Origin: Megascapheus bottae
Taxonomy: Eukaryota > Chordata > Mammalia > Rodentia > Geomyidae
Assembly (NCBI GenBank): GCA_024803745.1
Contig: JANJXV010000024.1
Coordinates: 18,671,927 to 18,735,926, forward strand
Direction of reading: 5' to 3'
Length of the DNA: 64,000 nucleotides
Both the position numbers and the translations under genes were made by a program. The notes under the pieces are model-generated. The model saw only the letters and a program-made list of their open reading frames with translations, was not told where the DNA came from and did not search any database. This document shows, in pieces, positions 11,277 through 23,422 of this stretch. Numbering within the stretch: position 1 is the stretch's first letter; each line of letters starts with the position of its first letter.

Positions 11277-13338
11277 TACACTACACAATCCAGGTGGGTA
11301 TTAAAATATGCCACCTAGGTTTATATAAGCACACTCTGACATGCTTGCATGATGAGGAAATGGTCTAGTTATAGATTTTTTCAGGAGATATCCCAATCAA
11401 TAAGCATCACATGGTTATACAAGTTTTTGCTGATGAGCTTCAACAGAAAGCAACCACACTAATCTTAAGAGAGATCTACATCCTTAAACAAAATGGAGAG
11501 ACTACTACTGTACATTGCTACACCTTTTGGAAATCTACATAAATTCAGACAGAAACCAAGTCCATGCTGCATCTTCATGAGACATGTGGTAGATGGCATG
11601 GGTCAGAACACGCTGAATGAAAGGATACTAGCACTCTGCTGGCCTCTAAGATGCTTAGTGAGCATCTTCATTGACACACTAGATCGCTGGTGGCTGAAAC
11701 ATCCCTTCTGCCTCCTCATGCATGTCTGTGAGAGATTCAAAAGGGAAGTCAACCTGATGAACTCAGAGCACCCTTTAGAAATCCATCATTCTATTTTCTC
11801 TTCTGGTTCTTGTGTTACTCGAGGACACTTCAACTCCCATCACTATTCATCGACTGAGCTCTCTACTTCATTGCACTCAGCTCCTGTTTCACTCTACTCC
11901 CTTTGACCTGCTTGTCTTTCCTTTCTTTTTTTTTTTAGTTCTATGATAATACAATATTGACCTCCCTAATAGAAAACCTCATTTCATTGCATCGAACTAT
12001 CAGCATTCCCCTATTAGGAAACATCCCTGGTGTTACAATAACATCAAGCACTCATTTTGTGAATTGCCAACTGTTTTCCTTTTCTGGCACCAGAGTCTCT
12101 AATAAACTTCCTAATGACTGAAAGTAGTATGGCATTCTGAAATTCCAAGGAATTACTGAGCACAATGGAAGGCTCAGCACTATTCCTTGTCCTCCTGCTC
12201 TGCTGCCGGCCTGGTTGAATTGTCATTCCAAAGCTTCAAATTAATTCACTAGCCATTTGTAGATTTCCCAATGGTGATTAAAGAAGTTCTTTGTAAAAAG
12301 AAAAGAAAAAGAAAAAAAGAGTTCTGTTGCTTTTCGACTGTCACCATGCTTCTTCAAGGCACAGCTACAGAGTTTACCACTTGACGTTCATCCATTGCTT
12401 TTCTCAGAGCATACCACTCTCTTCCCTTAGCCAGACAACTAGGATCATTCCCCTGTGCAGCCTAATAAGGCTGAGAGGCCCAATAGAGAAGGCTAGGGGA
12501 TAAAGTGTTGCTACATGATGCTGCCTTACTTATCTTTCCTTTCTTTTTTCCCATTTGTTCCTCTAGGCTCCTCAGAGTAGAAGCCTATGACCATGGCCTG
12601 CCTCGGCTTTGAATGTGACCATATACAATCTTTCCCTCTGATTCTTCCTTTCTGATTCTTACCAAAAGCTTTCACGGGTATTCCTTGGTAGATGATCTCT
12701 TAAATTTGATTTGTATTAGCAGATCCAAGTTGCCATATGGTTCATAGTAGATTAATCAGAGTGCCAATAGACGTGCAAGTACACAGACACTAATAGACAA
12801 AAATTCACAGTTAAAGCCCTCACACAAGCATGTGGATTTATTAATTTGCCTTGATAGATGGGCTATGTGGATTACAGAAGTCATGAAAACAAATAAGTCC
12901 AAATGGTATCTTGTGGTTGTTTCAATGGCTCTGTTCCTAGGGCAGGATAGCATGTGCTGAGGTAAGATAGGAAATAACTGAGGCTTTAAATAAATGAATA
13001 TCAGATTTTTGCCTGCAGGTATGATAGCACCATTTATGCCATCTTACTTGTATTATGTTCTCATTATCAGCTTACTCCGTGGCAACAGATGGAATTTGCT
13101 TTTTTTTAAGTTCTCAGCTAAATATTCTTAACTAATAATTTAGAAGCATTTGCTTTAATAAGGATTATACCTACTTAACAAGCCACACCAAGGTGTAATA
13201 GATAATCTAGCCTTTCATTGCTATTTCTCATATGTGTTATTAATGATATGGTTAAGAACAGGTCCTCTAGCCCCTCTAACCCAAGAAGACCAAAGTGTCA
13301 TAGGTCAGCCCACTGTGTGTTCACAGTTGGCAATATTG

Positions 13339-13341
<3 letters not shown>

Positions 13342-13379
<38 letters not shown>
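13342..13379 (+). repeat. (AC)19 microsatellite
   Basis: 38 uninterrupted bases of AC. Confidence 0.98.
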
Positions 13380-13381
<2 letters not shown>

Positions 13382-14468
13382 ACCATTTTTAATGAGAGCA
13401 CTGTTATTATACACAGTTGTTTGCTAGGAGGTTGGATTACTACATATGTACTATGTACATAGAAATATAGTACACTTCAGCCATACCAAGAACCATATAC
13501 CTATTTTATGATTCATTAAGAGTACAACACAGGTCCACTACTATAACCTACAGCTTCTCTTTTGTTTTTTGCCTTGTCTTGTGTTATTGTGTGGTGATGT
13601 ACGTGGGGACCAAGGCTGAGTCAAGGAAGAATCAAGGTTGAGGTTAAAGCTCGGGCCAGAGTATTTTTCTAGTATCCCATAGGGCCCTGGGCTGGATCCT
13701 TAATCTGAAAAGAAAACAAGAAATCTGATAATTAACACAATCGTGTTCTTTGGTCCCTTCTCAGGAGACTTTTATGGAAATAGACTACCGATCACCCCAC
13801 CAGGATCTCTTGGGCAGAGGGGACAGCAAGAAGTCGGTGCTCCATGAAAAATCTAACAAGGTGAGTTTTAGAAGGCAGGTACTACTTACACAGGGGTTTG
13901 CCTCCAAAGTCTGCTAGCAGTCTGTGCGAAACATTCATCTCAAGGGTTCTAAAAATAAAGAGGGAATGCAAACATCCTGGATTCTAAATACACTGATATC
14001 TAAATGGCAAATTTGGAGTGGTGACAAGTTTCTGTGCATCCAAGCCTCCTGCCCAACAAGCCCTTACCACTGAACTCATTCATTCTTTGCATGAAAAGTC
14101 ACTCCGTAACTATGCAGAGCATTTGTTCTTACTGGTGGGGACCCAAGAGACAATACAATAGGAAAAGTGCCCTTGTGAAATTGTTCCAGACGTGGAGGCA
14201 GTCGGGTACTTAAGAGGGGAAATAGATGCTGAAGTGTGAGAGAAAAGTGAAGAAATAGGGAAGGGGTAGAGGCAGGGGACAATCTGATGTGAGCGGAATC
14301 AGTCACGTTTTAACCTTATGAGACCTAGCCTAAGTGACAGACACGACACAGGTGATGCCAAGACTTTCCAGCCTCATCTACTCTGGATCGCCTTTCGGTG
14401 GTTTGGATCTTGGACCCACTTTTCCTTCAAGCAGACATCATTAGAGTGGCTAACATTGTGGAGTGTGA

Positions 14469-14665
14469 TCTGCCAGGCAGCTGTTAGTTGTTCCTGAACT
14501 CATTTCATTATTACCAAAATAGAAGATGCAGATTATGATCTACAACTTAATAGCGGTGAAACTCTGGCTTAAAGAGGTTAAAATAATACCCAAATGCCAC
14601 AGCTCAAAACCTAGAAACTACAGAATCTGGATTGGAAGATAGGCCATTTCTTCTCAAAGCCCATA
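14469..14665 (-). mobile_element. MIR relic, antisense
   Basis: In order: 'GATCTGCCAGGCAGCTGTTAG', 'AACTCATTTCATTATTACC', 'TTAAAGAGGTTAAAATAATA', 'GCCACAGCTCAAAACC' and 'CAGAATCTGGATT'. These match the order of blocks in the reverse complement of MIR (TGCCAGGCACTG, ACTCATTTAATCC, AGAGGTTAAGTAA, CACAGCTAGTAAG, GAACCCAGG). Confidence 0.75.
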
Positions 14666-15140
14666 CGCTTCCTCAGAAACTCACTCCTCCTCAAATGCAG
14701 ACATCAAAGAAGGCAGGCTCTTCCATTTCCTGGTGTTCAGAAATTGTGCCTGGCTTATCTGAAATGTTTATCTGTCTGGTCTCTGGGGACAGATAACAAC
14801 AGCAAAAGGCTTCTAAGAGAGCAGAACCAATATCAGCACTGAGGTCAGTAGTGATCTGAGGTGACAAGAAGAGTGTCTAAAATCAACTGCTCTGGGTCCC
14901 TAGCACTGGCAAACACCAGACAAAGGCAAGGCAGTTCTCTGCACCTGACATGCAAACTCAAAGCCGGATCAGATGCAAATTACCTTTATTATTAAGTAAC
15001 CGGACCATATAATATTCAGTAATAGCAGAATTGCTTTGCATAAACACACACCCACACATCAACACACAAACGCATCAAAACTGTCACCACAGATGAAATG
15101 ACAATTACTTCCAGAGGCTCCAACTCTGAAGAATTAAATA

Positions 15141-15141
15141 G

Positions 15142-15195
<54 letters not shown>
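15141..15195 (+). repeat. (GC)4(AC)n microsatellite
   Basis: GCGCGCGC is followed by an uninterrupted AC tract to 15195; the GC/AC alternation could adopt Z-DNA. Confidence 0.97.
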
Positions 15196-15196
<1 letters not shown>

Positions 15197-16630
15197 TTGG
15201 CTCAATGCTCAAAGTTTACTATAAAGATAAAAGAATCTCACAAAAATAGAAAAGAAGGTACAGTGCTTTGAGGGTGATTGAGTCTGCCTGAGATTTGTCT
15301 TCCCTTTTCCCTTCAGTGAGTGTGATCTGCCTGGCATGCTCCCCTGGCAGGATGGTCGCCTCATCAGAGACATATGATGATGAGTATGAGTCCTAGCCAA
15401 ACAATAAAGCATCATACATAGGAGTCTTTCTCAAAGGGTTTTCCATAGAGTGTTCTGAGAAAAAAAGAATACTCTCTTCCCTCAAATAGTAGCAGGAAAT
15501 TATGTACAGCTTACCCTTCTTCGAACTTCAAAGACTTCTGTTTGTGGATTAAAGGAGTAGAGTGTAGCACATTTTATTGTGTAATACCTCATGCTACTTT
15601 TATGAATGGGTCACTTAATACCCCCTACCCTGAATATAAGTTGGAAAAATAATGGACAGTACAAAATAGTGGTACTGTTTATCTAGGTCACCCAGAAGGA
15701 ACAGAATATTTCCCATCCCCGGGTTCCATATCCTACATTTCTGGTCACTATCTCACCTGCACAAAGTACACAGAATCAGTGGGACAGGCCCCTTCTGTAT
15801 GCAAACCGTACTCTGCAGTAAACAACAACAACCAGGCTAGCTGAGGCAGTGTGAATGGCTAACAGGACTGACAGCCTACTGTGAACCAGACACCATTCGA
15901 AACATTCACGTGGATGTTCAAACACGCAGCCAAACATACAGAGGTTCACATTGTGGGGACCCCGCTCTCTCCCTCCACGCATAGCCTTTTATACTAGGAA
16001 GTCAGTAGCAAGGATTCTAGCCATGGAAAAATTGTGTTGTCCTTTTCCCTCTTCCCTGGGCCATCTTGATTCATTAGATCTTCAGTATCCTGTGTTGTGT
16101 GTTGTGTTGGCAGGTGGAGTGGAGATCGTTGGGGGGTGGCGTAAGTGGCCTTTGGCAGACCATGAGTCCCTGGATAGCATAGATGGAATTTTTCCCCCCA
16201 AATAGTACCTAGGAGGAAAAGATGAGAGCAAAGTGCACAAACAAAGCAGTCACAAAAGGGAAACAGTACATGTTAGTCTGCCCGTAAAAAGTTGATGACA
16301 CCAGCATATTTAAAAATAGAGAAGCTATATCTGGCAACAGCAGTCTGAAAGTCTGACGGCAACTTCTTCCCGTCACACAACCTTCACGCTCACTCACCTA
16401 GCCATCCAGCCTCCTCTCTCAGTGGCAGGCACTCACCAGCCTAGCTGTCCACCCACCCAAGGCCCACGTCCCTCCCCACCTAATGTCTCATGGCTGCTTT
16501 AAGTGGCCTCTGTGTTCACCTGTGAGCCTTTATGCCAGGGAACTGTCCTCACAAAAGAGATGCAATAGTTGTTTGCTAGCAGTATTCTAACAGAGTACCC
16601 CAAGCGGGGGGACTTAAACCCACAGAAACA

Positions 16631-16952
16631 GCACCAGGTGCCGGTGACTCACACCTGTGATCTACTTGGGAGGCGGAGATATGAGAATTGTGGTTCCAAA
16701 AGAGTCCAAACATAAAAGTCCATGGGACTCTAATCCCCAATTAGCTAACATGAAGCTAGATGAGGAGATGTGGCTCAAGTACTAAAGTGACATGCAAGCT
16801 TTGAATAAACAGCTGAGAGATAGAGATAGAGAGAGGGGGGGAGAGACAGACAGACAGACACACACACACAGACACACAGACAAAGAGAAACAAAGAAGGG
16901 CCTTGAGTTCAAGCCCTAGTTCTCCCACAAAATTAATCAATCAATCAATCAG
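16631..16952 (+). mobile_element. B1-like/ID-like dimeric SINE split by a GA/GACA/CA microsatellite
   Basis: The head (GCACCAGGTGCCGGTGACTC), the linker and the start of the right monomer (GAGATGTGGCTCAAGTACTA) are clear. At the usual 'CTCAGGGACAG' position the sequence expands into GATA, GAGA, GACA and CA units (16814-16893). The terminal 'GGGCCTTGAGTTCAAGCCC' then resumes, and an (AATC)n tail ends the element. Confidence 0.85.
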
Positions 16953-17503
16953 AAAAGTATTTTATCATGGCCCTGGCCCATAGTCGTCCAAAAATGAGGG
17001 TGGACATGGATGAATAATCTTTTGAGGGTTGTGAGAAAGAAGGTGTCAAGCCTCTTCCTTAGGGCCTGATGGCAGCCAGCGATCCTTCACCTCCTTTGGC
17101 CTGTGACAGCACCACTGCAATCTCTGTGTCATCACAACACTGCCTCTCTCTCTGCAAGCCAACCCAAGCCTGTCCTCTTCTCTTCCCATAAGAACACCTG
17201 TCATATCAGGTTAGGACTGACTCTACTCTAATTACTTCAACAACTCTATTCTTAAGTAAGAGCATCTTCTGAATGGTCCAGAACATTAGCACGTCAGTCT
17301 GTCTTCTGGAGTATACAGTTCCATCCATGCAACCTGCTGCCATCTGCCAGGTCCTGACGAAGTTGAGCAGTGGGTCTTTTCCCAGACAATGCACAGTCTT
17401 AGCAGAGATGGATTTGTGACCTCTCAAAACACACCCATTCCAACTCTACTCACTGGAGATTCTGCAGTGGCAGATCTCGACTTGGAGCTTGGAAAATCTA
17501 GAA

Positions 17504-17708
17504 TTAAAGCAGGCACTGATTGGTGGTTCCGGACTGTCATCTTAGCTACTTGCTAGACTGAGAATGGAAAGATCATGGTTCAAGGCCAGCTCAGGGAGGA
17601 AAGTTCAGGAGATTGCCCACCTACCCCCTTTTTCTCAATAAAAAGGATATGATGGTGCATACCTGTTATTTTAGCAAGTACAAGGACCTAAGCTCAAGTG
17701 TCCCATGA
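17504..17708 (+). mobile_element. Older B1-like dimeric SINE, degraded
   Basis: A diverged B1-like head ('GATTGGTGGTTCCGGACTG', 'GTTCAAGGCCAGCTCAGG') is followed after an A-rich linker by a second B1-like start ('GATATGATGGTGCATACCTG'). It resembles the composite B1-B1-tRNA SINEs also seen near 25461 and 39755. Confidence 0.55.
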
Positions 17709-17714
17709 AAATTA

Positions 17715-18160
17715 ATGCATAGCCATAAACATGTTATTTGTGGGAAAACGGATGGAACTGGAGACCACCATATGGGGTTAGATAAGCAAAAATTTTAAGG
17801 CTCAAATCTAGAACAAGAAGACAGACATAATGGATACATATCTAACATATATATATACACACATACATATAATATATATATATATATACACACACAAACC
17901 AATTGAGAGAGAAGTTAATTACAATTTGAGGGGATGCTCCAGAAGGGGGGTAGGAAACAGAATGATGGAGGATGAATAATATAAAAATGTATGGTGCTAC
18001 ATAGGAAGGTGGCACAGCGAAATCTCACTGAACTCTGGTGAGTAATAGGGGGTAAGAAGAAGAGCAAAAGAAGAGGTTAATCAAACTGGTGGATGGATGC
18101 ACATGCACATTTTATAATGCATACTATATATTAAATGTACCTTTACAATATATGCAATAT
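17715..18160 (+). mobile_element. LINE-1 3'-end fragment
   Basis: 'CATAAACATGTTATTTGTGG' and 'GGATGGAACTGGAGACCACC' match the L1 ORF2 C-terminal/3'-UTR junction text (cf. 'ATGGATGGAACTGGAGG'). A non-coding AG-rich part follows. A (TA)n/(CA)n patch lies at 17845-17897. 5'-truncated and full of stops. Confidence 0.6.
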
Positions 18161-18180
18161 GGCTATTTTTTAGATGAGCT

Positions 18181-18480
18181 CTAGCCTTGTACTTGGATTG
18201 GCCTGGACTGTGATCCTCTATTTAGTTTCCCACATGGCTGGAATGACAGGGTATGACACAACAACTGACTTTTTCTGTTGAGATGGGATCTCATCAATGT
18301 TTTTTGCCTAGGCTGGTCTGGAAACACTGATCCTCTCAATCTTAGTCTCTGGGATGACAGGTACACACGGCTGCTCTGAGTTATTTATTACTTGAGATGG
18401 AGTCTCACAAACTATCAAGGCTGGTCTTGAACCACAACCCTCTTGATACCTATTTTTTTCCCACTAGGCCTTAAAACTGC
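18181..18480 (-). mobile_element. B1-like SINE copies, minus strand
   Basis: 'GAGATGGGATCTCATCAATG', 'GCCTAGGCTGGTCTGG' and 'CTGGGATGACAGG' are antisense B1/7SL blocks. They recur partly at 18385-18440 ('GAGATGGAGTCTCACAAAC', 'AAGGCTGGTCTTGAACCAC') and at 18190-18255, so two or three monomers lie in a row. Confidence 0.55.
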
Positions 18481-18589
18481 TTGCTGTCATCACCCACTAA
18501 ATGGGGAGGTTGTCACTTACAGTCAACTAGCTGTCACTCTCACTGCCTGAAGCTCCCTCATGCTAGGACCTCAGTATCATCCCCCACCC

Positions 18590-18596
<7 letters not shown>

Positions 18597-18657
<61 letters not shown>
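18597..18657 (+). repeat. (CA)30 microsatellite
   Basis: About 60 uninterrupted bases of CA, among the longest pure CA tracts in the window. Confidence 0.98.
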
Positions 18658-18661
<4 letters not shown>

Positions 18662-20339
18662 GTGAATGAGTGAATCAAAATCTAAATCGAAATAAATGTC
18701 ACCAAACAACAGCTCGCCAAGCTGGAATTTTATTTCAGGTTTTTCTCCCTTGTGAACAGGCTGCAATACAACAATACTTTTTTCACATCCTTTTATTTTC
18801 CTCTCTAAACTGGAAAAAAGAAACAGCTACTAATTTTGGAAGTGTTACTGATTTGGGGAACAAATTTAATTCCATTAAAATATCTGCCCATGCATATTTT
18901 ACAGTATTAAATGCTGCCACTTGAGAATCAAAGTAGAAGAAAGATGTTTCCTGGTGCAACACTCTCCAGTAACTTCCCACAAACATCAACCCTCTGATAC
19001 CAGCAGGCACTGGCTGTTCAGGATAGCCTGGTGTTTAAATAGATGCCACAATGTGCCATAATTTAGAGGCACCAGCTCTGGTTTGCCTCTGTAGCTACAG
19101 CATCCTTAGCAGCAGCAATCAGACCTCTGTTTAGGCCACCCATCACACAGCCACTCTTTCTAAGGGGCATAGAGTTGTAACATGCTCCAAGCTTTGGTCC
19201 ACAAAACATGGTGCTGCATCCCAGCCTATCCAGTCTTTTCATCCTTCTTTCTCTAGTCCCTCACCCATGACCTTTGGCATACTCATGCATGGCTCCTGAT
19301 CATGATCACAGCCTCTGTTTCTTAGTGCTATCTCCTACCTCTGAGTGTACTCATGTTCTTTTCCCTCCCCGATGACACTTAGCCATTTTTTTAAAGCTGA
19401 TCTCCATTGCCATTTCTATGAAATAACCTCTATTTCAGTCCTCACTGATTTCATCCTTCTCCTGTCTCCATTTGGAGGCATTTGAGAGAAAGGCTCATTC
19501 CACACGGGGGTAGATCATCTCCTCCCCAAATTACCCTGCTGTGGTTTTTAAAGCCTGTAGGTAATACCTGGTTTTTGTGAATTTGGTCCTAAGTCTACCA
19601 AATAGGTGCTTTCAACAGCAGTGCATTAAATATAGATAATAAATGGTGTGTTTGGGCATGCTTTGGGTTGGTTTTTTGTTTTTTTGTTTTTTTACAGAAT
19701 TGTTCAATCCTAAGAAAGTTGCAACTCCATCTCTGAACTGAAGGCTCCTCTGCAAACTTCCTTATCATTATTCTTGCCCACAGCAGGTGAACAGCCCCTC
19801 TCTAGCTTCCATGAAGAACAGCCATGCAAATGATCCATGAACACAATCTTTGAGCCCATCTCTCCAGGTGTCTTGCTTCCTCACCGAACGGTTCTGCTCA
19901 CTGGCAGTATTTTCTCAAAGTTTAGTCTGTGGACCATGTTAAAAATAAACTATTTCTAAGCCCAGCTCCAGGAATAAATCAATCAGCATTTGGACCAGGG
20001 AAAGTAACAATATTTGCACTGTTCAGCGGCGTCCCCAGTGACTCTTAGGTACAGTAGAGGGGAAGATCCAGTGCTAGTCAGTGGACTCTGGAAATCTATA
20101 ACTTAAGTCTTTCTTAAAAAAAAAGACGCAAGTGGCTTTACTTTTCTTCACAGTAGCTCCTCAAATCCTGGAGGCCTCCCTCCCTCTCTAACCCCACCTG
20201 TTTTTAAAGTATCTTTACATCATAGCTCCAGCCAAACCCAGACCCAACTTCATACCTCTCCTTAAAGTTGTTTTATGTTTTTTTTATTGGTGTTTTCCAC
20301 ATGGATGTCGAAAATAGTATTTTTGTTGTTGCTTTGTTT

Positions 20340-20568
20340 CGTTCTGTCTTTGGAGCTGGTTATTGGGACTTGAACCCATCCTTTCCCTAGGCTTTTTCAC
20401 CCAAGGCTGGCACTCGAGCACTTGAACCACAGTTTTACTCACCTCTTTTTGCTAATTAATTGGAGATAAGTCTCATAGACTTTCTTGTCTGGGCTGGCTT
20501 TGAATCGCAACCCTCACATCTCAGCATCCTGAGAAATAGGATTACAGGCCACCAGTGAGTCAAGGAGC
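20340..20568 (-). mobile_element. B1-like/ID-like dimeric SINE, minus strand
   Basis: Antisense right monomer ('GGCTGGCACTCGAGCACTTG', 'GAACCACAG') then linker ('AATTGGAGATAAGTCTCATAG') and antisense head ('GGCTGGCTTTGAATCGCAAC', 'GAGAAATAGGATTACAGGCC'). Confidence 0.88.
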
Positions 20569-21647
20569 CATCCTTCAGGAACTCGTAACCAGTGAGGTTT
20601 GTTTTCTGCTTTTCCACAGAGGTATTCCTTTACCTAACTCACCACTTTTGGCGGGAAAGCTCTTCATCTCCCAGACACTTGGTACACTGAGTCAATTGGG
20701 CTAAGTACCTGGGGTGGAATTACATGGAAAGTTCAAGAATGCTAGGAAATTCGCCCAAGTCTGCTTCCTAATACTCCTGCCAAATTCCCTTTCTTGTCTT
20801 TGTGGCTTCTCCTGGTGGAGAATTCAGAAGAACCAAATAATAATGAGACAGTGGATGGTACTGCTATGTACTGCTACAGGTGTGAGGAGGACGAATGGAT
20901 CTCTTTCCATACCCGCCAAGATAGGGCCCACAGAGAGCACCACAGACAGACCAGGAACAGAAAGAAAAGTTTAGAGATAAGGTAGGTGCCCATGACAAAT
21001 CAGTACATTAGTTGTCAGCAGGCTGAGGATAAAATCTAAACAACTAAGACTGGCTCTCCTTTTTTCTGTTTTATATTATCTGATCTCCCAAGATGGGTGT
21101 TTATGCAATTAACTAAGACCCTAATGTTAATTGGTTATTTATAGCACTTTAGTCCAAACAGCTGAGCTTCTCATAGATTTGGTTAATTTAATCAAATTCA
21201 ATGTGATTATGCTTTAATTAAAAATACATATGCATAAAGTTGAAATGATGATATTTAAATCAATTAAATTTATCACAAGATGGGAAGAGATGCAAAAGAT
21301 ACAAATCTGAGCAGGAAGAAAACCCAACAATAATTTAACCTTACCATCTTCTATTATTTTTCTTTCTAGAAGATCATCAAGGTTAAAGATCATGAAGTCT
21401 CACTCAATGTCCCCTCATGAATGGCAAATGTGGTATTCAAATCCTCACTTCAAATACACAGTCTGCTCATATGGGCCCTTCCTTGGCTTTTCCCTACTCC
21501 TGATGACATTCAAACACACCTCAGGTTTTCTCCAAGTTTCAAAGTTTTTCCAAACAAAGCCTATAAGCTAGGAGGCCAAAACAGCGACAACAATATAAAA
21601 CATCTTGGCTCTGAGACCTCATCATTTAACAGCCTGGTTAAAGTCTT

Positions 21648-21735
21648 TGTATATACATATGTACATACGTATATATATGTATGTGTGTATATACATACAT
21701 AATATTATGTATATTACCATATATATATGTTTGTC
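21648..21735 (+). repeat. (TATG/TACA)n AT-rich microsatellite
   Basis: ATATACATATGTACATACGT-like alternation, partly self-complementary. It generates a spurious Tyr/Ile/His-rich frame. Confidence 0.85.
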
Positions 21736-22597
21736 TTTAGTTATTAACAAACATATCTACTTGCAAGTTAATACCCTACATTTTTCTCCAAAACCTTTCT
21801 TTCATCTAACAAAAACTTACAAAATCCAGCCTCAATTATGATGTTTTTTCCCTGGAAAAGACTAAGAAAGAATGCATCTTTCCTCTTTAAGATTCTGAGT
21901 GCCACACTTTTTAGAGCAATAATTTTACACTATGCAAAAATGATTAAACACACATTCTCAATATAATTCACTATGCCACCATCAGATATTCTTCACAGAA
22001 CTTAGAGTTTTAAACCTGAAGCAGTTCACTCTAAATAGAGACTCCAGGTAAATTTTAATAAGCAAGGTTGACCTGAGTATCGATTGTTCTTCTAATCGCT
22101 GGAATTTTATCCTCCTGATTGTAGTCTGGATTATTTTCTAACATCCACCTTGATCCCAGCTCTTTCAACGTTCTCCACCAGTAACTCAGACCCACAACAG
22201 AATTACTACAAAGACATCAGTCCTCTCTCCCTCCCACACCAGCCTGGACCTACTCCCTTTCCCTCCATAAGCAACATTCCCACCCTCTCACACAATCTCT
22301 CCCTCTCCCCCACCCCCAACACATAGTCCTAAATCAGCAAGGTCTGGCCCATACAACCAACTCCTAAAGCCACTAAAATTGACCATCTGGAAGCCATGTT
22401 ATACTTGACAAATGTTAGATCAACCTTGAAATTATCTGGAAAGTTTTCCATCCTCTCGAGAGAGAATACATGCCCTTTCAGCCTCCTATAGACCTCCCTC
22501 TGGGAGGCCAGACCCAAGGGTGCCCTTCCGCCTGGCCCCTGACTCAGAGAGGCTATTCCCCAGAAGGACGGAATGGGAGTCTGGAGACACAACTCAC

Positions 22598-22693
22598 TGC
22601 AAATCGGACTTGGCAGTTCTCCTCTCCTAGGTAGCAGAGGTCGCCTGAGACGTTGGTCTCCAGCCACAGGTGTTCCCCATTCACGGCGTTCTC
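22598..22693 (-). CDS. DGKI: DGKI coding exon 3 (start of first C1 domain)
   Basis: A 96-bp, phase 0-0 exon of 32 codons begins ENAVNGEHLWLETNVSGDLC and ends CQVRFA. The acceptor is TTGCAG|GAG (22694-22699), behind a short tract in GGGTCTTTTCCTTGCAG; the donor is GCA|gtgagt (22592-22597). His8, Cys20 and Cys27 are the first three zinc ligands of the first C1 domain. With exons 4 and 5 the finger reads H-X11-C-X6-C-X12-C-X2-C-X4-H-X2-C-X10-C. The first and last spacings differ from the canonical phorbol-ester C1 pattern, as known for type IV DAG kinases. The upstream intron is phase 0, so Ser of exon 2 and Glu of exon 3 adjoin (DWS|ENAV). A longer 215-codon minus-strand frame covers this exon in the wrong frame and should be ignored. 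Confidence 0.96.
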
Positions 22694-23111
22694 CTGCAAG
22701 GAAAAGACCCACCCACTTCAGTTTTTTGTTTTTGCTTTCTTCAGGGACAAAGACTTCAACCCTGCATTTGGAGATCAGACAGTTCTGGGCCCCCAAGGAA
22801 GTGAAACACTTCCCCTGGGACCCTTCCAAGTATGGCTCCAGCTGATTCTGTGAATATTCTAAAAATGTGGAAAACTTTGAGCAATAATGCCAATAGCCTT
22901 CACATCTGTCACTGCTTCCTCCGTGGATGTGATTAGTTTTGAAATGTATAATTGCCAAATGAGCAGAAAACCACATATGTGAAGAGTTCCAGAGAAAGCC
23001 TTATTTATGGGGGGCCCTGAAATGCCATGGCAATGAGATCAAATTCTACTAAAATTTGCCTTTGCCTAGTGAATTCACTTAAAAGGACAACAGTGAAGTT
23101 AAAGTATTTTT

Positions 23112-23422
23112 TGTTGGGAGCCAGAGTGGAATCAAACTGTACCTTGACTTGCATCAGACAATGGCTTTATTGTCTTATTGTTTTCTGGCCCTATTCTATG
23201 TAAATGACCTGAGATTTACCATATGAATGTAACACCTGGAGGTTCCCTGGGTCTGGAGGAGGGAAGAAGCGGGAGTGAAAAATAAATGCGGCAGTCTTTA
23301 CCTGGACTGCGGACATCCCGGACCCGGTGTGTCTGTCTCTCTTCTATTTCTTCCTAGTCCTTGACCCCTATTTCAGGAACCCCAATCTGCGAACCCTGGT
23401 TTGCTGCCGGTTGGCCCCGGCA
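23112..23422 (+). mobile_element. Solo LTR of a class II (ERVK/IAP-like) endogenous retrovirus
   Basis: A 311-bp unit starts TGTTGGGAGCC and ends CCCCGGCA (TG...CA termini). It is bracketed by an exact 6-bp duplication, ATTTTT at 23106-23111 and 23423-23428. A poly-A signal AATAAA lies at 23281-23286, followed by a T/C-rich segment. The TGTTGGGAGC start and 6-bp duplication are those of class II ERVs such as IAP. No gag, pol or env and no second LTR are found, so recombination between LTRs probably left this solo copy. It lies antisense to DGKI, about 0.4 kb upstream of exon 3 in transcript sense. Confidence 0.88.

Larger units (their letters stand above)
1566..22597 (-). other. DGKI intron 3
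   Basis: A 21,032-bp intron between exon 3 (donor GCA|gtgagt) and exon 4. Recognised content is listed separately: about nine SINEs, MIR/L2 relics, a MaLR-like LTR (9885-10255), an L1 3' fragment (17715-18160) and several long microsatellites. Longer stretches with nothing I can name are 2611-3235, 4625-5280, 5800-7800, 8750-9590, 10260-11195, 11280-13340, 13870-14465, 15200-16630, 18680-20335, 20570-21640 and 21740-22590. They have no convincing coding frame and probably hold unique intron plus old decayed repeats. Confidence 0.88.

Noticed and set aside
11493..11906. 137-codon plus-strand frame
   Set aside because: No recognisable domain, no splice or promoter context, and composition like random intron. 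I could not rule out a decayed repeat, but there is no support for a gene.
22329..22976. 215-codon minus-strand frame, the longest open frame in the window
   Set aside because: It runs over DGKI exon 3 in a different frame and through both splice sites; the peptide resembles nothing I know. The real frame is the spliced ENAVNGEHLW... exon.
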